Shown here: piece after piece, positions 7,377 to 16,141 of the stretch | How the letters are laid out: every line of letters starts with the position of its first letter | Position numbering within the stretch: the stretch's first letter is position 1 | From: JALZKA01 sp963721645 | Lineage (GTDB): Bacteria; Actinomycetota; Thermoleophilia; Solirubrobacterales; 70-9 | Assembly: GCA_963721645.1 (NCBI GenBank) | Contig: CAVRJK010000002.1 | Coordinates: 1,736,001 to 1,800,000, forward strand | Direction: 5' to 3' | DNA length: 64,000 nt | Position numbers and translations under genes: made by a program | The notes under the pieces: model-generated | The model's database searches: none | The model's input: only the letters and a program-made list of their open reading frames with translations | What the model was told of the DNA's origin: nothing

Positions 7377-8558
7377 CTAGCCCGCTACTTCGATGACGAT
7401 CGCGTCGCCCTGACCGCCGCCTGAGCAGATCGCCGCGACTCCGAGACCGCCGCCGCGGCGGCGAAGCTCGTGGACGAGAGCGCCAACGATGCGAGCGCCC
7501 GAGGCGCCGATTGGGTGGCCGAGTGCGATCGCTCCGCCGTTGACGTTCACGTTGTCCTCCGTAACGCCCAGCATGTGGAGCGAGTTGAGGGCGACCGAGG
7601 CGAATGCCTCGTTGATCTCCCACAGGTCGACGTCCTCCGCCGACTTGCCGATCTTTTCAAGCGCCACCTGCGCGGCCTTGGCCGGAGTCCTTGCGAGATA
7701 AGGGAAGTCGTCGGCGATCTGGCCGTACGAGACGACGGTCGCGAGCACTTCCTTGCCGTTGGCCTGCGCCCACTCGTCAGATGCGACGACAACGGCTGCG
7801 GCGCCGTCGTTGACACCGGGAGCGTTACCGGCGGTGTGGGTGGCGTCGGGGCCGCCGATGCCCTTGAGGCCGGCCAGCGACTCCTGCGTCGTGTCGGGGC
7901 GTATCGCCTCGTCGGCCACGACCTCGGTCTCGGCCTTCCGCGATTTCACCGTGACACCGACGATCTCGTCCGCCAGGCGTCCCTCCTCGGTTGCCTTGGC
8001 CGCGAGCTGGTGCGAACGTGCCGCAAAGCGATCCATGTCGGGGCGGGCGATCTCGAGCTCGTTCGAGACCTCGGATGCCTCGTTGATCATCTGCTTCTCG
8101 GTAAAGGGATTGGTGAGCCCGTCGTGCGTCATTGCATCAACGGCTGCCACGTCGCCCATCCGGAATCCGAACCGAGCGCCAGGCAGGAGATAGGGGGCGT
8201 TCGACATGGACTCCATGCCGCCCGCAACTCCGACTTCGAGCTCGCCGGCACGCACGGAGAGGTCCGCGATGCCGATCGATCGCATGCCCGAGGCGCAGAC
8301 CTTGTTGATCGTCTCCGAGGGGACCTCCTTGGGGATGCCCGCGGCGATCTGCGCCTGGCGTGAAGGGATCTGGCCCTGGCCGGCCTGCAAGACCTGGCCG
8401 TAGACGACCTGCTGGATCTGCTCAGGGTCGACCCCGGAGCGCTCAAGCGCCGCCGAGATCGCATGCCCGCCCAGCTCAGGTGCCTTCTTCGAGGCGAGTG
8501 CGCCGCCCATCTTTCCGAAGGGAGTACGAGCTGTGCCGAGGATCACGGTCTTTGCCAT
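7377..8558 (-). CDS. Acetyl-CoA C-acetyltransferase (thiolase)
   Basis: This thiolase either cleaves 3-ketoacyl-CoA in beta-oxidation or condenses two acetyl-CoA. The 393-residue protein has the acyl-enzyme Cys88 (NKVCASGMRS), the NEAFA motif, the active-site His in GGAIALGHPIGASGAR and the second Cys in CSGGGQGDA. The length is typical of the biosynthetic/degradative class. The ATG at 8558 begins MAKTVILGTARTPFG, the family start; 13 upstream in-frame residues are discarded. It is divergent from pepA, with about 90 bases between. The nearby ETF, acyl-CoA dehydrogenase and mutase genes suggest fatty-acid or branched-chain acyl-CoA catabolism. Confidence 0.95.
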   Translation of the reverse strand: MAKTVILGTARTPFGKMGGALASKKAPELGGHAISAALERSGVDPEQIQQVVYGQVLQAGQGQIPSRQAQIAAGIPKEVPSETINKVCASGMRSIGIADLSVRAGELEVGVAGGMESMSNAPYLLPGARFGFRMGDVAAVDAMTHDGLTNPFTEKQMINEASEVSNELEIARPDMDRFAARSHQLAAKATEEGRLADEIVGVTVKSRKAETEVVADEAIRPDTTQESLAGLKGIGGPDATHTAGNAPGVNDGAAAVVVASDEWAQANGKEVLATVVSYGQIADDFPYLARTPAKAAQVALEKIGKSAEDVDLWEINEAFASVALNSLHMLGVTEDNVNVNGGAIALGHPIGASGARIVGALVHELRRRGGGLGVAAICSGGGQGDAIVIEVAG

Positions 8559-8649
8559 TTGAGCTGCCTTTCGAAGCCGGAGGAAGAGAGAACGCAATCG
8601 TATTGCGAAGGACTCGCGCCGCCCGTCCGGCGCCTAGACTCCGGTCGAG

Positions 8650-10113
8650 ATGGAGGTCGAAGCCCAGCAAACGCCCGTCGCGGAACTACAGGCGGACCTC
8701 CGGGTCACGACCCTGTTCGAGGACTCCGAGCTGCCCGGAGAGTTCGCAACTGCCGCGGGCGTTGCCGACGCCAAGCCCGGGTTCAAGCGGCTAGCCGTGG
8801 TGTTCGGATCGGACGGCGCGCGGCTCGCGATCGCCGGACTCGGCAAGCGGGGCGAGCTGACGCCGGAGCGCCTGCGGATCGCCGGCTCCCTCGTCGCTGC
8901 CGAAGCGGCCAAGCGCCGGGTGACGACCATCGCATGGGATCTCGCGGCGCTGGACCAATCGGAAATCGACCCGTCCGAGGCAGCGTCGGCAATCGCGCAG
9001 GGTGTGATCCTGGGGAGCTACCGGTTTGATCGATTCCGATCGGCCGACCCCGACGACCCGCCACCGCCGGCCCTCGAGCAACTCGTCTTTGGCGGCGCTC
9101 GCGATGAAGCGGCACTCGCGCCCGCGCTACGCGAAGCGCGGATCGCCGCCGAAGCCCAGAACCGCGCCCGCGACCTCCAGAGCCTCCCCGCCAACCACGC
9201 GACGCCCACCGTTCTGGCCGAGCGCGCGGAAGAGCTTGCGGCCAGGCACGAATCTTTGACCGCCGAGATCCTTGGCCGCGAGGAGATCGCCGCCAAGGGC
9301 ATGGGCGGCCTGGTGGCCGTCTCCCAGGGCTCGTACGAGGAGCCGCGCCTGATCACCCTTCGCCACGAGGGCCGCGGATCGGGCGAGGTCCTGGGCGTCG
9401 TGGGCAAGGCGGTCACCTTCGACTCGGGAGGGATCTCGATCAAGCCGTCAGCCGGCATGCACGAGATGAAGATGGACATGTCCGGGGGCGCCGCCGTGAT
9501 CGAGGCGATGGGGGCGATTGCCGAACTGGGGATACCGCTCGACGTCGTCGCGGTCGTTCCCTCGACGGAGAACATGCCCTCGGGGCGCTCGATGCGCCCG
9601 GGCGACATCATCACGCAGCTGAACGGCAAGACCGTCGAGGTCAACAACACGGATGCCGAGGGTCGCCTGATCCTGGCCGACGCCCTCGCTTGGTGCGTCG
9701 GCGAAAAGGGGGCAACGCGGGTCATCGACCTCGCCACGCTCACAGGCGCCGTCCTGATCGCCCTCGGCTCGACCTACAGCGGGTTGATCTCGAACGACGA
9801 CGAGTTCGCTGCCATCGTCGAGGGGGTTGCCGGCGAGACTGGGGAGCTGGCCTGGAGGCTGCCCCTCCACCCCGACTACAAAAAGCTCACGACGGGCACC
9901 ATCGCCGACCTCACGAACGCGGCTTCCAAGCGCGAGGCAGGAACCATCTACGCCGGCTCTTTTCTGGAGGAGTTCGTGGACGAAACGCCGTGGGTTCACC
10001 TCGATATCGCCGGTACCGCATGGGACTCGGAGCGGGAGTACGCTGGCAAGGGCCCAACGGGTTTCGGCGTGCGGTTACTAGTAGCTCTCGCAAAGGACCT
10101 TGCGACGACATAG
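8650..10113 (+). CDS. pepA: Leucyl aminopeptidase, M17 family
   Basis: This is a cytosolic dinuclear-metal aminopeptidase that releases N-terminal residues from peptides. The 487-residue protein has the usual variable N-terminal domain and the catalytic C-terminal domain with VGKAVTFDSGGISIKP, MHEMKMDMSGGA and the M17 signature NTDAEGRL, which hold the metal ligands and the active-site Lys and Arg. A late GTIYAGSFLEEFV...WVHLDIAGTAW segment is also typical. The start at 8650 is supported by the family N-terminal region, although no strong Shine-Dalgarno is visible. In some bacteria PepA also acts as a DNA-binding protein; nothing here speaks to that. Confidence 0.96.
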   Translation: MEVEAQQTPVAELQADLRVTTLFEDSELPGEFATAAGVADAKPGFKRLAVVFGSDGARLAIAGLGKRGELTPERLRIAGSLVAAEAAKRRVTTIAWDLAALDQSEIDPSEAASAIAQGVILGSYRFDRFRSADPDDPPPPALEQLVFGGARDEAALAPALREARIAAEAQNRARDLQSLPANHATPTVLAERAEELAARHESLTAEILGREEIAAKGMGGLVAVSQGSYEEPRLITLRHEGRGSGEVLGVVGKAVTFDSGGISIKPSAGMHEMKMDMSGGAAVIEAMGAIAELGIPLDVVAVVPSTENMPSGRSMRPGDIITQLNGKTVEVNNTDAEGRLILADALAWCVGEKGATRVIDLATLTGAVLIALGSTYSGLISNDDEFAAIVEGVAGETGELAWRLPLHPDYKKLTTGTIADLTNAASKREAGTIYAGSFLEEFVDETPWVHLDIAGTAWDSEREYAGKGPTGFGVRLLVALAKDLATT

Positions 10114-10134
10114 GGATCGGCACACGGGGGGTTA

Positions 10135-10560
10135 ATGCGACCTGGAGGGTGTGCCGATGGATCAGCCATGGAGGTGAGGGAGCTCTCGGACTTCCTTGAC
10201 GCGGTCAAGGCCGCCGACGGCGTGCCCGAATCCCTTCGCAGCGCCGCAACCCAGGCCGGCGCGTCGCTCGCAGAGCTTTACGCCGAGAGAGATGCGCGCG
10301 AGTCTGAGCACTCAGAGCTGGTAGCCAGTCTGCGAGAGCGCCAGCAACTCCTGGAGCGCCTCTCCCGCATCCAGCGAAAGATCGTCAGCCGTAGCGCCCT
10401 CGGCGAAGTCCTGGAGGCAATCGTCTGGGGCGCACGCGAGCTCCTGGGGGACGAGACGGTCGGGCTCCGCCTGGTCGATCGCGGGAGACCCGTCCCGAAT
10501 GCAGATCGTCGCCTCGACCGGCGTCCCTCCCGAACTCCTGGACGACGCTCGGCACGGTAA
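10135..10560 (+). pseudogene. N-terminal fragment (first half of a GAF domain) of the following GGDEF/EAL protein, separated by a frameshift
   Basis: This frame encodes a helical, probably coiled-coil start (ELSDFLDAVKAAD ... ERDARESEHSELVASLRERQQLLERLSRIQ) and the first half of a GAF domain (KIVSRSALGEVLEAIVWGARELLGDETVGLRLVD). After LVD at 10479 homology jumps to the next frame (AGDPSRMQIVASTGVP). Removing one base, C10480, joins the two halves into one continuous GAF-GGDEF-EAL protein. The rest of this frame to 10560 is then an out-of-frame tail. Either the gene is broken, or it is a sequencing error, or the downstream part starts on its own at 10499. ATG 10168 is an alternative start. Confidence 0.6.
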
Positions 10561-12166
10561 GACGGGTGAAGGAGCGGGCGGCCTGGCGATCACCGAAGAG
10601 CGGCTCACCGTGATCGAGGACTACCAGGACTCTTGCGACTCGAACGGCATGTTCGTCAGGGATGGGGTCAAGACCGCCATGGCCACGCCGGTCCGCGAAC
10701 ACGACAAGGTGGTGGGCAGCCTCGTCGTTGCGACCCACAAGGCCGGACGCTCCTACTCACGCACGGAGCGTGAAGTGCTCCAGGCTTTCGCCGAGCACGC
10801 AAGCCTCGCGCTGACCGATGCGAAGACCGTCCAGGACGCAATTCACAACGCCTATCACGACAGTCTCACCCTTCTCCCCAACCGCGAACTCTTCTCGGAT
10901 CGCCTCGCCCAGGCACTCGCTCGCGCCGCCCGTTCGTCCCGGCGGGCCGCGGTGATCTTTTGCGACCTCGACGGCTTCAAGACCGTCAACGACAGCCTCG
11001 GCCATGCCGCGGGCGACGAGCTCCTCCACTCCGTCGCACGCCGCTTCGAGACGTCCGTGCGGGCCGGCGACACAGCGGCGCGGCTCGGCGGCGACGAGTT
11101 CGCCGTGCTCCTCGAGAACGTGGACGAGGAGGAGGTCGCCGTCGCAGCGCGCCGGATCCTCGGCGGCTTCGCTGACCCGTTCATGATCAACGGCCGCGAG
11201 GTCTACGTCTCCTGCTCGATCGGCATCGCTTTCGGTGCGAGCGAGGGCGACGACGTATTGCGGAACGCCGACCTCGCTCTCTATCGCGCAAAGGCCCACG
11301 GTCGCGGGCGCTTCGAGGTCTTTCACCCGGAGATGCATACCGCGGTGGTGGCCCGGATGGAGATGGAGGCAGACTTCCAGCGCGCCCTGCGGCGAGATGA
11401 GTTCGAGCTCGACTACCAGCCGATCTTCGGACTCGAGGACCGCAGCCTGATCGCCATGGAGGCGCTCGTCCGCTGGAACCACCCCGAGCGGGGTCGGCTG
11501 TCACCCGACGAGTTCATCCCGCTCGCTGAAAGCGGCAACTTGATCCACGCACTGGGCCGCACGGTTCTGCGGAAGGCATGCAACGAATGCGCCGCAATAC
11601 GCGCGTCGGGCCCGCAGCCTCCGACGCTTCGGGTGACCGTGAACATCTCGAGCGCACAGCTGCGCGAACCGGGACTCGTGGCCGAGGTCAGAGCCGCCCT
11701 CGACGACGCGAAGCTGGATCCCAGCGCGATGATCATCGAGCTCACCGAGACAGCGTTCGCAGAGGACATCGATGCGGTTTCGGGACGTCTTGCAGAGCTC
11801 CGAAACCTGGGCGTCGGCATCGCCGTGGACGACTTCGGCACGGGGTACTCGTCCCTGAGCCACCTCAGCCGCTTCCCGATCGACTTCCTGAAGATCGCCC
11901 GCCCATTCGTGGTCGGCATCGGCTCGCCCTCAAACGACGCCGCAATCGCAAGGGCGATCGTCTATCTCGCCGAGAGCTTCGGCCTCGAAGTGATCGCCGA
12001 GGGAATCGAGAACCAGGCCCAGGTCAGACGCCTGCTCGACCTCGGTTGCACGCGGGGACAGGGCTTCCACCTCTCGTTGCCCCTCTCGTGTGAGGCAATC
12101 AAGGAGCTCGTCGCGGAAGGAAGCATCGACCTGGAGGCCGTCGCCGAGGCCGAGTCCTCCCCCTAG
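10499..12166 (+). CDS. Diguanylate cyclase/phosphodiesterase (partial GAF, GGDEF, EAL)
   Basis: This cyclic-di-GMP enzyme has both a synthase and a hydrolase domain. The 555 residues comprise the second half of a GAF domain (1-115), GGDEF (about 120-280) with DLDGFKTVNDSLGH, an intact RLGGDEF active site and an RxxD inhibitory site five residues before it (RAGD), and EAL (about 295-545) with MEALVRWNH, ELTE, DDFGTGYSSL and AEGIEN. The IKID segment reads LKIARPF, so the catalytic Lys is kept. Both activities look possible. A single-base frameshift near 10480 separates it from its coiled coil and first GAF half. The TAG stop lies inside a dispersed palindromic repeat. Confidence 0.88.
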   Translation: MQIVASTGVPPELLDDARHGKTGEGAGGLAITEERLTVIEDYQDSCDSNGMFVRDGVKTAMATPVREHDKVVGSLVVATHKAGRSYSRTEREVLQAFAEHASLALTDAKTVQDAIHNAYHDSLTLLPNRELFSDRLAQALARAARSSRRAAVIFCDLDGFKTVNDSLGHAAGDELLHSVARRFETSVRAGDTAARLGGDEFAVLLENVDEEEVAVAARRILGGFADPFMINGREVYVSCSIGIAFGASEGDDVLRNADLALYRAKAHGRGRFEVFHPEMHTAVVARMEMEADFQRALRRDEFELDYQPIFGLEDRSLIAMEALVRWNHPERGRLSPDEFIPLAESGNLIHALGRTVLRKACNECAAIRASGPQPPTLRVTVNISSAQLREPGLVAEVRAALDDAKLDPSAMIIELTETAFAEDIDAVSGRLAELRNLGVGIAVDDFGTGYSSLSHLSRFPIDFLKIARPFVVGIGSPSNDAAIARAIVYLAESFGLEVIAEGIENQAQVRRLLDLGCTRGQGFHLSLPLSCEAIKELVAEGSIDLEAVAEAESSP

Positions 12167-12246
12167 GGGTCAGACCCCTCACACTCCGCTCACACTCAGG
12201 CCTGGCTCCCCCTAGGGGTCAGACCCCTCACACTCCGCTCACACTC
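12157..12246. repeat. Two tandem 41-base copies of the GGGGTC palindromic element
   Basis: Positions 12157-12197 and 12206-12246 are identical 41-base copies with a 49-base period. Each has the core AGGGGTCAGACCCCT (12165-12179 and 12214-12228), followed by an asymmetric tail CACACTCCGCTCACACTC. The first copy supplies the TAG stop codon of the GGDEF/EAL gene. The same core recurs at many places in this window. Confidence 0.9.
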
Positions 12247-12248
12247 GC

Positions 12249-12740
12249 CTAGGTCAGGTTGTCGATCCAGGTCGCCGGGTCCGTGGCCCGCTCGGGCTGA
12301 GGCGGCTTGGCAAACCGCGCCTCGGGCACGTCGATCCGCATCAACTCCAACATCGCCCTGGCGAGGGTGAGATCACCCCGCAGGCGGATCTCGCCGCGCG
12401 CCATCTTTTGCAGGACCGCTCGGCCGCGCGCGCTGGCCGGGCTCGGCATGCCCATGCGTAGCGGCGCAGTGGTCAGAAGGACGACGTCCGCCAGCGCGGC
12501 GGTGACCGTCACGTTCGCGCGGTCCACCTCGCCGTCGTAGACCTCGATCTGACCCCCCTCGAACACCATTGCGACCGGCGGATGGGAATCGAAGAAGCGA
12601 AGCTGGACGCGACCGTTGACCACGGCTGCCTGATCGGGACGCTTCAAGACACCACGCTCGACCAGCGCGTAGATCGATGGGGCGAGCCCTCCCCTGAGCG
12701 TGCGGCCGAGTCGGATCGCCGGCGCTTCGTTCGCGGGCAT
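12249..12740 (-). CDS. SCP2-like sterol/lipid-binding domain protein
   Basis: The 163-residue protein looks like a single SCP2-type domain: VNGRVQLRFFDSHPPVAMVFEGGQIEVYDGEVDRANVTVTAALADVVLLTTAPL, then a helix ending in the conserved low-charge stretch KMARGEIRLRGDLTLARAMLELMRI. SCP2 domains bind acyl-CoA or sterols and often accompany beta-oxidation enzymes, which fits the divergent acyl-CoA dehydrogenase gene next door. No signal peptide or membrane segment is visible. Assignment rests on pattern recognition of the fold rather than on a diagnostic motif. Its stop codon directly follows the palindromic repeat pair at 12157-12246. Confidence 0.7.
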   Translation of the reverse strand: MPANEAPAIRLGRTLRGGLAPSIYALVERGVLKRPDQAAVVNGRVQLRFFDSHPPVAMVFEGGQIEVYDGEVDRANVTVTAALADVVLLTTAPLRMGMPSPASARGRAVLQKMARGEIRLRGDLTLARAMLELMRIDVPEARFAKPPQPERATDPATWIDNLT

Positions 12741-12816
12741 TTCGCAAGGTTATGCTCGGGCACCTCATGGCATGCCAACCAACACCTGCCGCCCTGTCGC
12801 CCGACTGCGCTCGTTG

Positions 12817-13962
12817 ATGGATTTCTCACTCACCGACGAGCAGCGCCTGATCCGCGACACGGTCCGCGACTTCGCACGGAACGAGGTCCGCCCCGTCGCG
12901 GAGGAGCTCGACCGCACCAAGTCGTTCCCTTACGAGCTCGTGGCCAAGATGGGCGAGCTCGGGCTGATGGGCATCCCCTTCTCCGAGGAGTACGGCGGCG
13001 GCGGCGCCGACACGCTCTCGTACGCGCTCGCGGTTGAGGAGCTCGCCCGGATCGACTCGTCGGTGGGAATCACGTTGGCCGCCCACACCTCCCTCGGCAC
13101 CATGCCCATCAACCTCTGGGGCACCGCCGAGCAGAAGGAGGACTGGCTTCCCCAGCTGTGCGCGGGCAAAAAGCTCGCCGCGTTTGGCCTGACCGAGCCC
13201 GACGCAGGCTCGGACGCAGGCGCAACGCGAACGCGGGCAAAACTCGACGACGGCGAGTGGGTGATCGACGGCGCCAAGCAGTTCATCACCAATGCGGGCA
13301 CCGATATCTCTGCCTGCGTGACGATCACGGCGGTGACCGACTCCGGCAACGGGCGACCCGAGATCTCGAACATCATCGTTCCGAACGGAACGCCTGGATA
13401 CGAGACGGGCGAGCCCTACCGCAAGATGGGATGGAACGCGTCGGACACGCGCCCGCTCAACTTCGACGGCGCCCGAGTCCCGGAATCGAATCTCCTCGGG
13501 CCTCGCGGCGACGGCTTCAAGCAGTTCCTCCACATCCTCGACGGCGGGCGAATCGGCGTCTCGGCGATGGGCATAGGCCTTGCCCAGGGCGCGCTCGACG
13601 AGGCGATCGCGTACGCAAACGAGCGCAAGGCCTTCGGCCAGCCGATCGGGAAGTTCCAGGCGATTCAGGCCAAAGTCGCCGACATCTCAGCCCAGCTCGA
13701 GGCGGCACGTCTTCTGACCTATCGTTGCGCCCTGCAAAAGGACGCGGGTGAGTCGTTCACCCTCACCGCCGCGCAGGCGAAGCTCATCACCGGCCGGCTG
13801 GCCGTGCGCGCCGCCGAGGAGGCCGTCCAGATCCACGGCGGCTACGGCTACATCGAGGAGTACCCGGTCTGCCGCTTCTACCGCGACGCGAAGATCCTCA
13901 CCATCGGCGAAGGAACCGACGAGATCCAGCAGATGGTCATCGCCCGCGGCCTCGGGCTGTAG
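12817..13962 (+). CDS. Acyl-CoA dehydrogenase
   Basis: This FAD enzyme oxidises acyl-CoA to 2-enoyl-CoA and passes electrons to ETF. The 381-residue protein has the family layout: N-terminal helical domain (MDFSLTDEQRLIRDTVRDFA), the LTEPDAGSDAGA and FITNAG signatures of the beta domain, ERKAFGQPIGKFQAIQAKVADI, and the C-terminal QIHGGYGYIEEYPVCRFYRDAKI followed by IGEGTDEIQ, whose Glu is at the usual catalytic-base position of short-chain members. The ATG at 12817 was chosen over the upstream open frame because MDFSLTDEQ is the standard start. Chain-length preference cannot be read from sequence. Confidence 0.95.
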   Translation: MDFSLTDEQRLIRDTVRDFARNEVRPVAEELDRTKSFPYELVAKMGELGLMGIPFSEEYGGGGADTLSYALAVEELARIDSSVGITLAAHTSLGTMPINLWGTAEQKEDWLPQLCAGKKLAAFGLTEPDAGSDAGATRTRAKLDDGEWVIDGAKQFITNAGTDISACVTITAVTDSGNGRPEISNIIVPNGTPGYETGEPYRKMGWNASDTRPLNFDGARVPESNLLGPRGDGFKQFLHILDGGRIGVSAMGIGLAQGALDEAIAYANERKAFGQPIGKFQAIQAKVADISAQLEAARLLTYRCALQKDAGESFTLTAAQAKLITGRLAVRAAEEAVQIHGGYGYIEEYPVCRFYRDAKILTIGEGTDEIQQMVIARGLGL

Positions 13963-13992
13963 GCCGCTTCGACGTTCGCCCGATTCTCCTGG

Positions 13993-14024
13993 AGGATTGA
14001 CGTCGCCATAGCCACGTCAATCCT
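13993..14024. terminator. Perfect 11-base stem-loop between convergent genes, bidirectional terminator
   Basis: AGGATTGACGT and ACGTCAATCCT form a perfect 11-base stem with a 10-base loop. It lies 30 bases after the acyl-CoA dehydrogenase stop and 25 bases after the stop of the convergent PRC-barrel gene, so it can end both transcripts. There is no long U tract, as is common in high-GC actinobacteria. Confidence 0.7.
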
Positions 14025-14048
14025 TCGCGAGACGGATATGCGCCGGCG

Positions 14049-14381
14049 CTAGTTCAGGCCGTAGTGATCGAGCACCGTCTGCTCGGTGTCGTCGGCAAGC
14101 GGGGCGTTGGGCTCGACTCGCGGGGCCCGGCGGATCTGATCGCGCGTGTAGGGGACCCAGACGCGTCCGTTGGCGGAAACCGCGTCGCGTCCCGGCACCA
14201 GGCAGTAGTGGCCGAAGCGTCCCATGCGTGCGAGGAGCCACTCCATACGCCCCTTCATCAGACCCTCGACCCGGCCGACCTGGGCGCCGCCCATCTCGTC
14301 GAGCTTGTGCCCCTGAAGCGCAAAAGCCTCATCGGCCGCTGGGGTCCCGTCGTTTGGCGCTGCTTCTTCGGAGTCAGACAT
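14049..14381 (-). CDS. PRC-barrel-like small protein
   Basis: The 110-residue protein has a disordered acidic start and a domain of about 75 residues resembling PRC-barrels (GHKLDEMGGAQVGRVEGLMKGRMEWLLARMG, then RDAVSANGRVWVPYTRDQIRRAPRV). PRC-barrels are small beta domains that bind RNA-processing or membrane partners; no specific role can be assigned. The start overlaps the end of the meaB gene by 8 bases on the same strand, so the two are translationally coupled. A strong hairpin follows the stop. Confidence 0.65.
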   Translation of the reverse strand: MSDSEEAAPNDGTPAADEAFALQGHKLDEMGGAQVGRVEGLMKGRMEWLLARMGRFGHYCLVPGRDAVSANGRVWVPYTRDQIRRAPRVEPNAPLADDTEQTVLDHYGLN

Positions 14382-15336
14382 CGAGCGAGTCTTCTAGCAG
14401 CTTGCCGGCGGCAGTCGCGGGATCGGTTTCACGTCTGACGACGCTGTCGAGGAGCTCCGCCCACTCGGAGTTCTTCTCGGTCCGGGCCTCGAGCTCGCGG
14501 CGCATGCGGGCCGCTGCGATGCCCATGACCTCGGCGCGCAGGTTGCGCGCGCGACGCTCGGCGAGGGTGCCCTCCTCCTCGATGTGGGCGCGATGCTCAT
14601 CGATGGTTTCGATGAGCTTGTCGATTCCCTGGTTGTTCGCGGCTTCGGTACGCACTACGGGAACACGCCATGAGCGCTGGGGCCCGAGCGAGAGAACCGC
14701 CCGCACCTCGCGCATCATCGTGTCGGCCTGTGGGTGGTCGGCCTTGTTGACGACGATGATGTCGGGAATCTCCATGACGCCTGCCTTGAGTGCCTGGATC
14801 GAGTCGCCCGAGCCAGGCATGAGTGCCAGGACGATCGTGTCGGCGTGGTCCACCACGTCGATCTCCCCCTGTCCGACGCCCACGGTCTCCAAGAGCACGT
14901 CGTCCTTGCCGGCAGCATCCATGAGTAGGGCGGCCTGAAGGGCTGCCTCGGCAAGGCCGCCCAGGGCTCCACGCGAGGCCATCGAGCGGATAAAGACGCC
15001 CTCGTCCAGGAAGTGATCGGAGAGGCGGATACGGTCGCCCAGGACGGCGCCGCGGGTAAACGGGCTGGACGGGTCCACGGAGAGAACCCCGACCGTTCGG
15101 TCAGCCTCGCGAAGGAGCCTCGTCATCGATCCGATCAGCGTTGATTTGCCTACACCGGGGGGTCCGGTGATGCCGGTGACCCGGGCCCTTCCGGTCGACG
15201 GGAACAGCTCGGCGACCAGCTGATCGCCCGCTGGGTCGCGATTCTCGACCAGGCTGATCGCCCGGGCCAGCGCGCGGCGGTCGCCTGCGAGAAGGCGTTT
15301 GGCGAGCGACTCTTGTTTTGTGGCCTCACCTGTCAT
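14374..15336 (-). CDS. meaB: MeaB-type GTPase, methylmalonyl-CoA mutase chaperone
   Basis: This G3E-family P-loop GTPase protects and reloads adenosylcobalamin in acyl-CoA mutases. The 320-residue product shows Walker A (GITGPPGVGKSTLIGSM), the switch region SVDPSSPFTRGAVLGDRIRL, ETVGVGQGEIDV (switch II) and NKAD for guanine recognition, with the C-terminal dimerisation helices RNLRAEVMGIAAARMRRELEA. Its clients are the split mutase at 4042-6546, 8 kb away. It is coupled to the PRC-barrel gene downstream (8-base overlap). The older name ArgK is a misnomer for this family. Confidence 0.94.
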   Translation of the reverse strand: MTGEATKQESLAKRLLAGDRRALARAISLVENRDPAGDQLVAELFPSTGRARVTGITGPPGVGKSTLIGSMTRLLREADRTVGVLSVDPSSPFTRGAVLGDRIRLSDHFLDEGVFIRSMASRGALGGLAEAALQAALLMDAAGKDDVLLETVGVGQGEIDVVDHADTIVLALMPGSGDSIQALKAGVMEIPDIIVVNKADHPQADTMMREVRAVLSLGPQRSWRVPVVRTEAANNQGIDKLIETIDEHRAHIEEEGTLAERRARNLRAEVMGIAAARMRRELEARTEKNSEWAELLDSVVRRETDPATAAGKLLEDSLDV

Positions 15337-15365
15337 GGACGGTCGAGGCTACAGTCCCCGCCCTC

Positions 15366-16010
15366 ATGAAATTCATTGCCTTCGCCCGGCGTAACGGGAT
15401 GATGAACCGCCGCTACGCGGTGCTCCTTTGGCGCTACCTCTGGCGCCGCTTCTTCACCCGCGCAGGATGGCGTTGGGAGACGGACGGCCCGGTGTTCTTC
15501 GGGAAGGACCTGGAGATCGAGATCTCCAAGCGCGGGTCCGTCAAGTTCGGCCGCTTCGTCTGGATCGGCGATCGCACCAAGATCCGCTGTCATGAGGGCC
15601 ACGTCGAGATCGGGCAGAAGACCGTCATCGGCCAGGAAGCGACAATCTCGGCCTACCAGCGCGTCGCGATCGGCGAGCAATGCGTGATCGCCGATCGCGC
15701 GATGTTCATCGACTTCGACCACGGGATCGTCGAGGTGGAGCGCCCCATCCGCGCACAGGGGATCTACAAGCGAGACGTGGTGATCGGCGCCAACGTCTGG
15801 GTTGGTTACGGCGCGGCTTTCCTTCGCGGCGTCACCGTCGGCGACAACTCCGTGATCGGCACCAGCGCGGTCGTCGCGCGCGACGTACCGGCAAACGCAG
15901 TCGTGGGCGGTATCCCGGCCCGCCTCATCCGGATGCGAGAAGCCCCCCGAGACCTCACCTGGCCCAACCCGGTCGAACCAGACCCCGAAGCCCCACGCAA
16001 TGGGGTCTGA
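15366..16010 (+). CDS. Hexapeptide-repeat (left-handed beta-helix) acyltransferase
   Basis: The 214-residue protein shows hexapeptide repeats (IGDRTKIRCHEGHVEIGQKTVIGQEATIS, VIGANVWVGYGAAFLRGVTVGDNSVIGTSAVVARDVPANAVVGGIPARLI), the layout of sugar O-acetyl/acyltransferases of the MaeB/NodL/WbbJ type. A short basic helical N-terminus (RRYAVLLWRYLWRRFFTR) may bind membrane. It converges on the GT4/GH57/methyltransferase genes that match mycobacterial Rv3032-Rv3030, and Rv3034c in that cluster is also a hexapeptide transferase, so acylation of a methylated glucan is a plausible role. The stop codon TGA and the last residues NGV are encoded by a GGGGTCTGA repeat half, so the C-terminus appears repeat-derived. 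Confidence 0.86.
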   Translation: MKFIAFARRNGMMNRRYAVLLWRYLWRRFFTRAGWRWETDGPVFFGKDLEIEISKRGSVKFGRFVWIGDRTKIRCHEGHVEIGQKTVIGQEATISAYQRVAIGEQCVIADRAMFIDFDHGIVEVERPIRAQGIYKRDVVIGANVWVGYGAAFLRGVTVGDNSVIGTSAVVARDVPANAVVGGIPARLIRMREAPRDLTWPNPVEPDPEAPRNGV

Positions 16011-16117
16011 CCGCTGGGGTCTGACCCCAAAAGCAATCCAGACCGCAACTACAAGGCGTTCCGAGGGGTCTGACCCCTCTCTGCCACCGACACACGCCCC
16101 GAGGGGTCTGACCCCTC
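16002..16117. repeat. Cluster of four GGGGTCTGACCCC palindromes
   Basis: Four copies lie in the gap between two convergent genes: a partial at 16002-16012, TGGGGTCTGACCCCA at 16015-16029, and GAGGGGTCTGACCCCTC at 16063-16079 and 16101-16117 (38-base period). The first copy forms the stop of the acyltransferase gene. Together they could also serve as hairpins ending both convergent transcripts. Confidence 0.9.
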
Positions 16118-16141
16118 CCTGCGACCGATCGGCGTCCGGAG

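Noticed and set aside
8593..8607. CGCAAT-CGT-ATTGCG inverted repeat between the thiolase and pepA genes as an operator
   Set aside because: The arms are only six bases and no related copy was noticed elsewhere; it is too weak to call.
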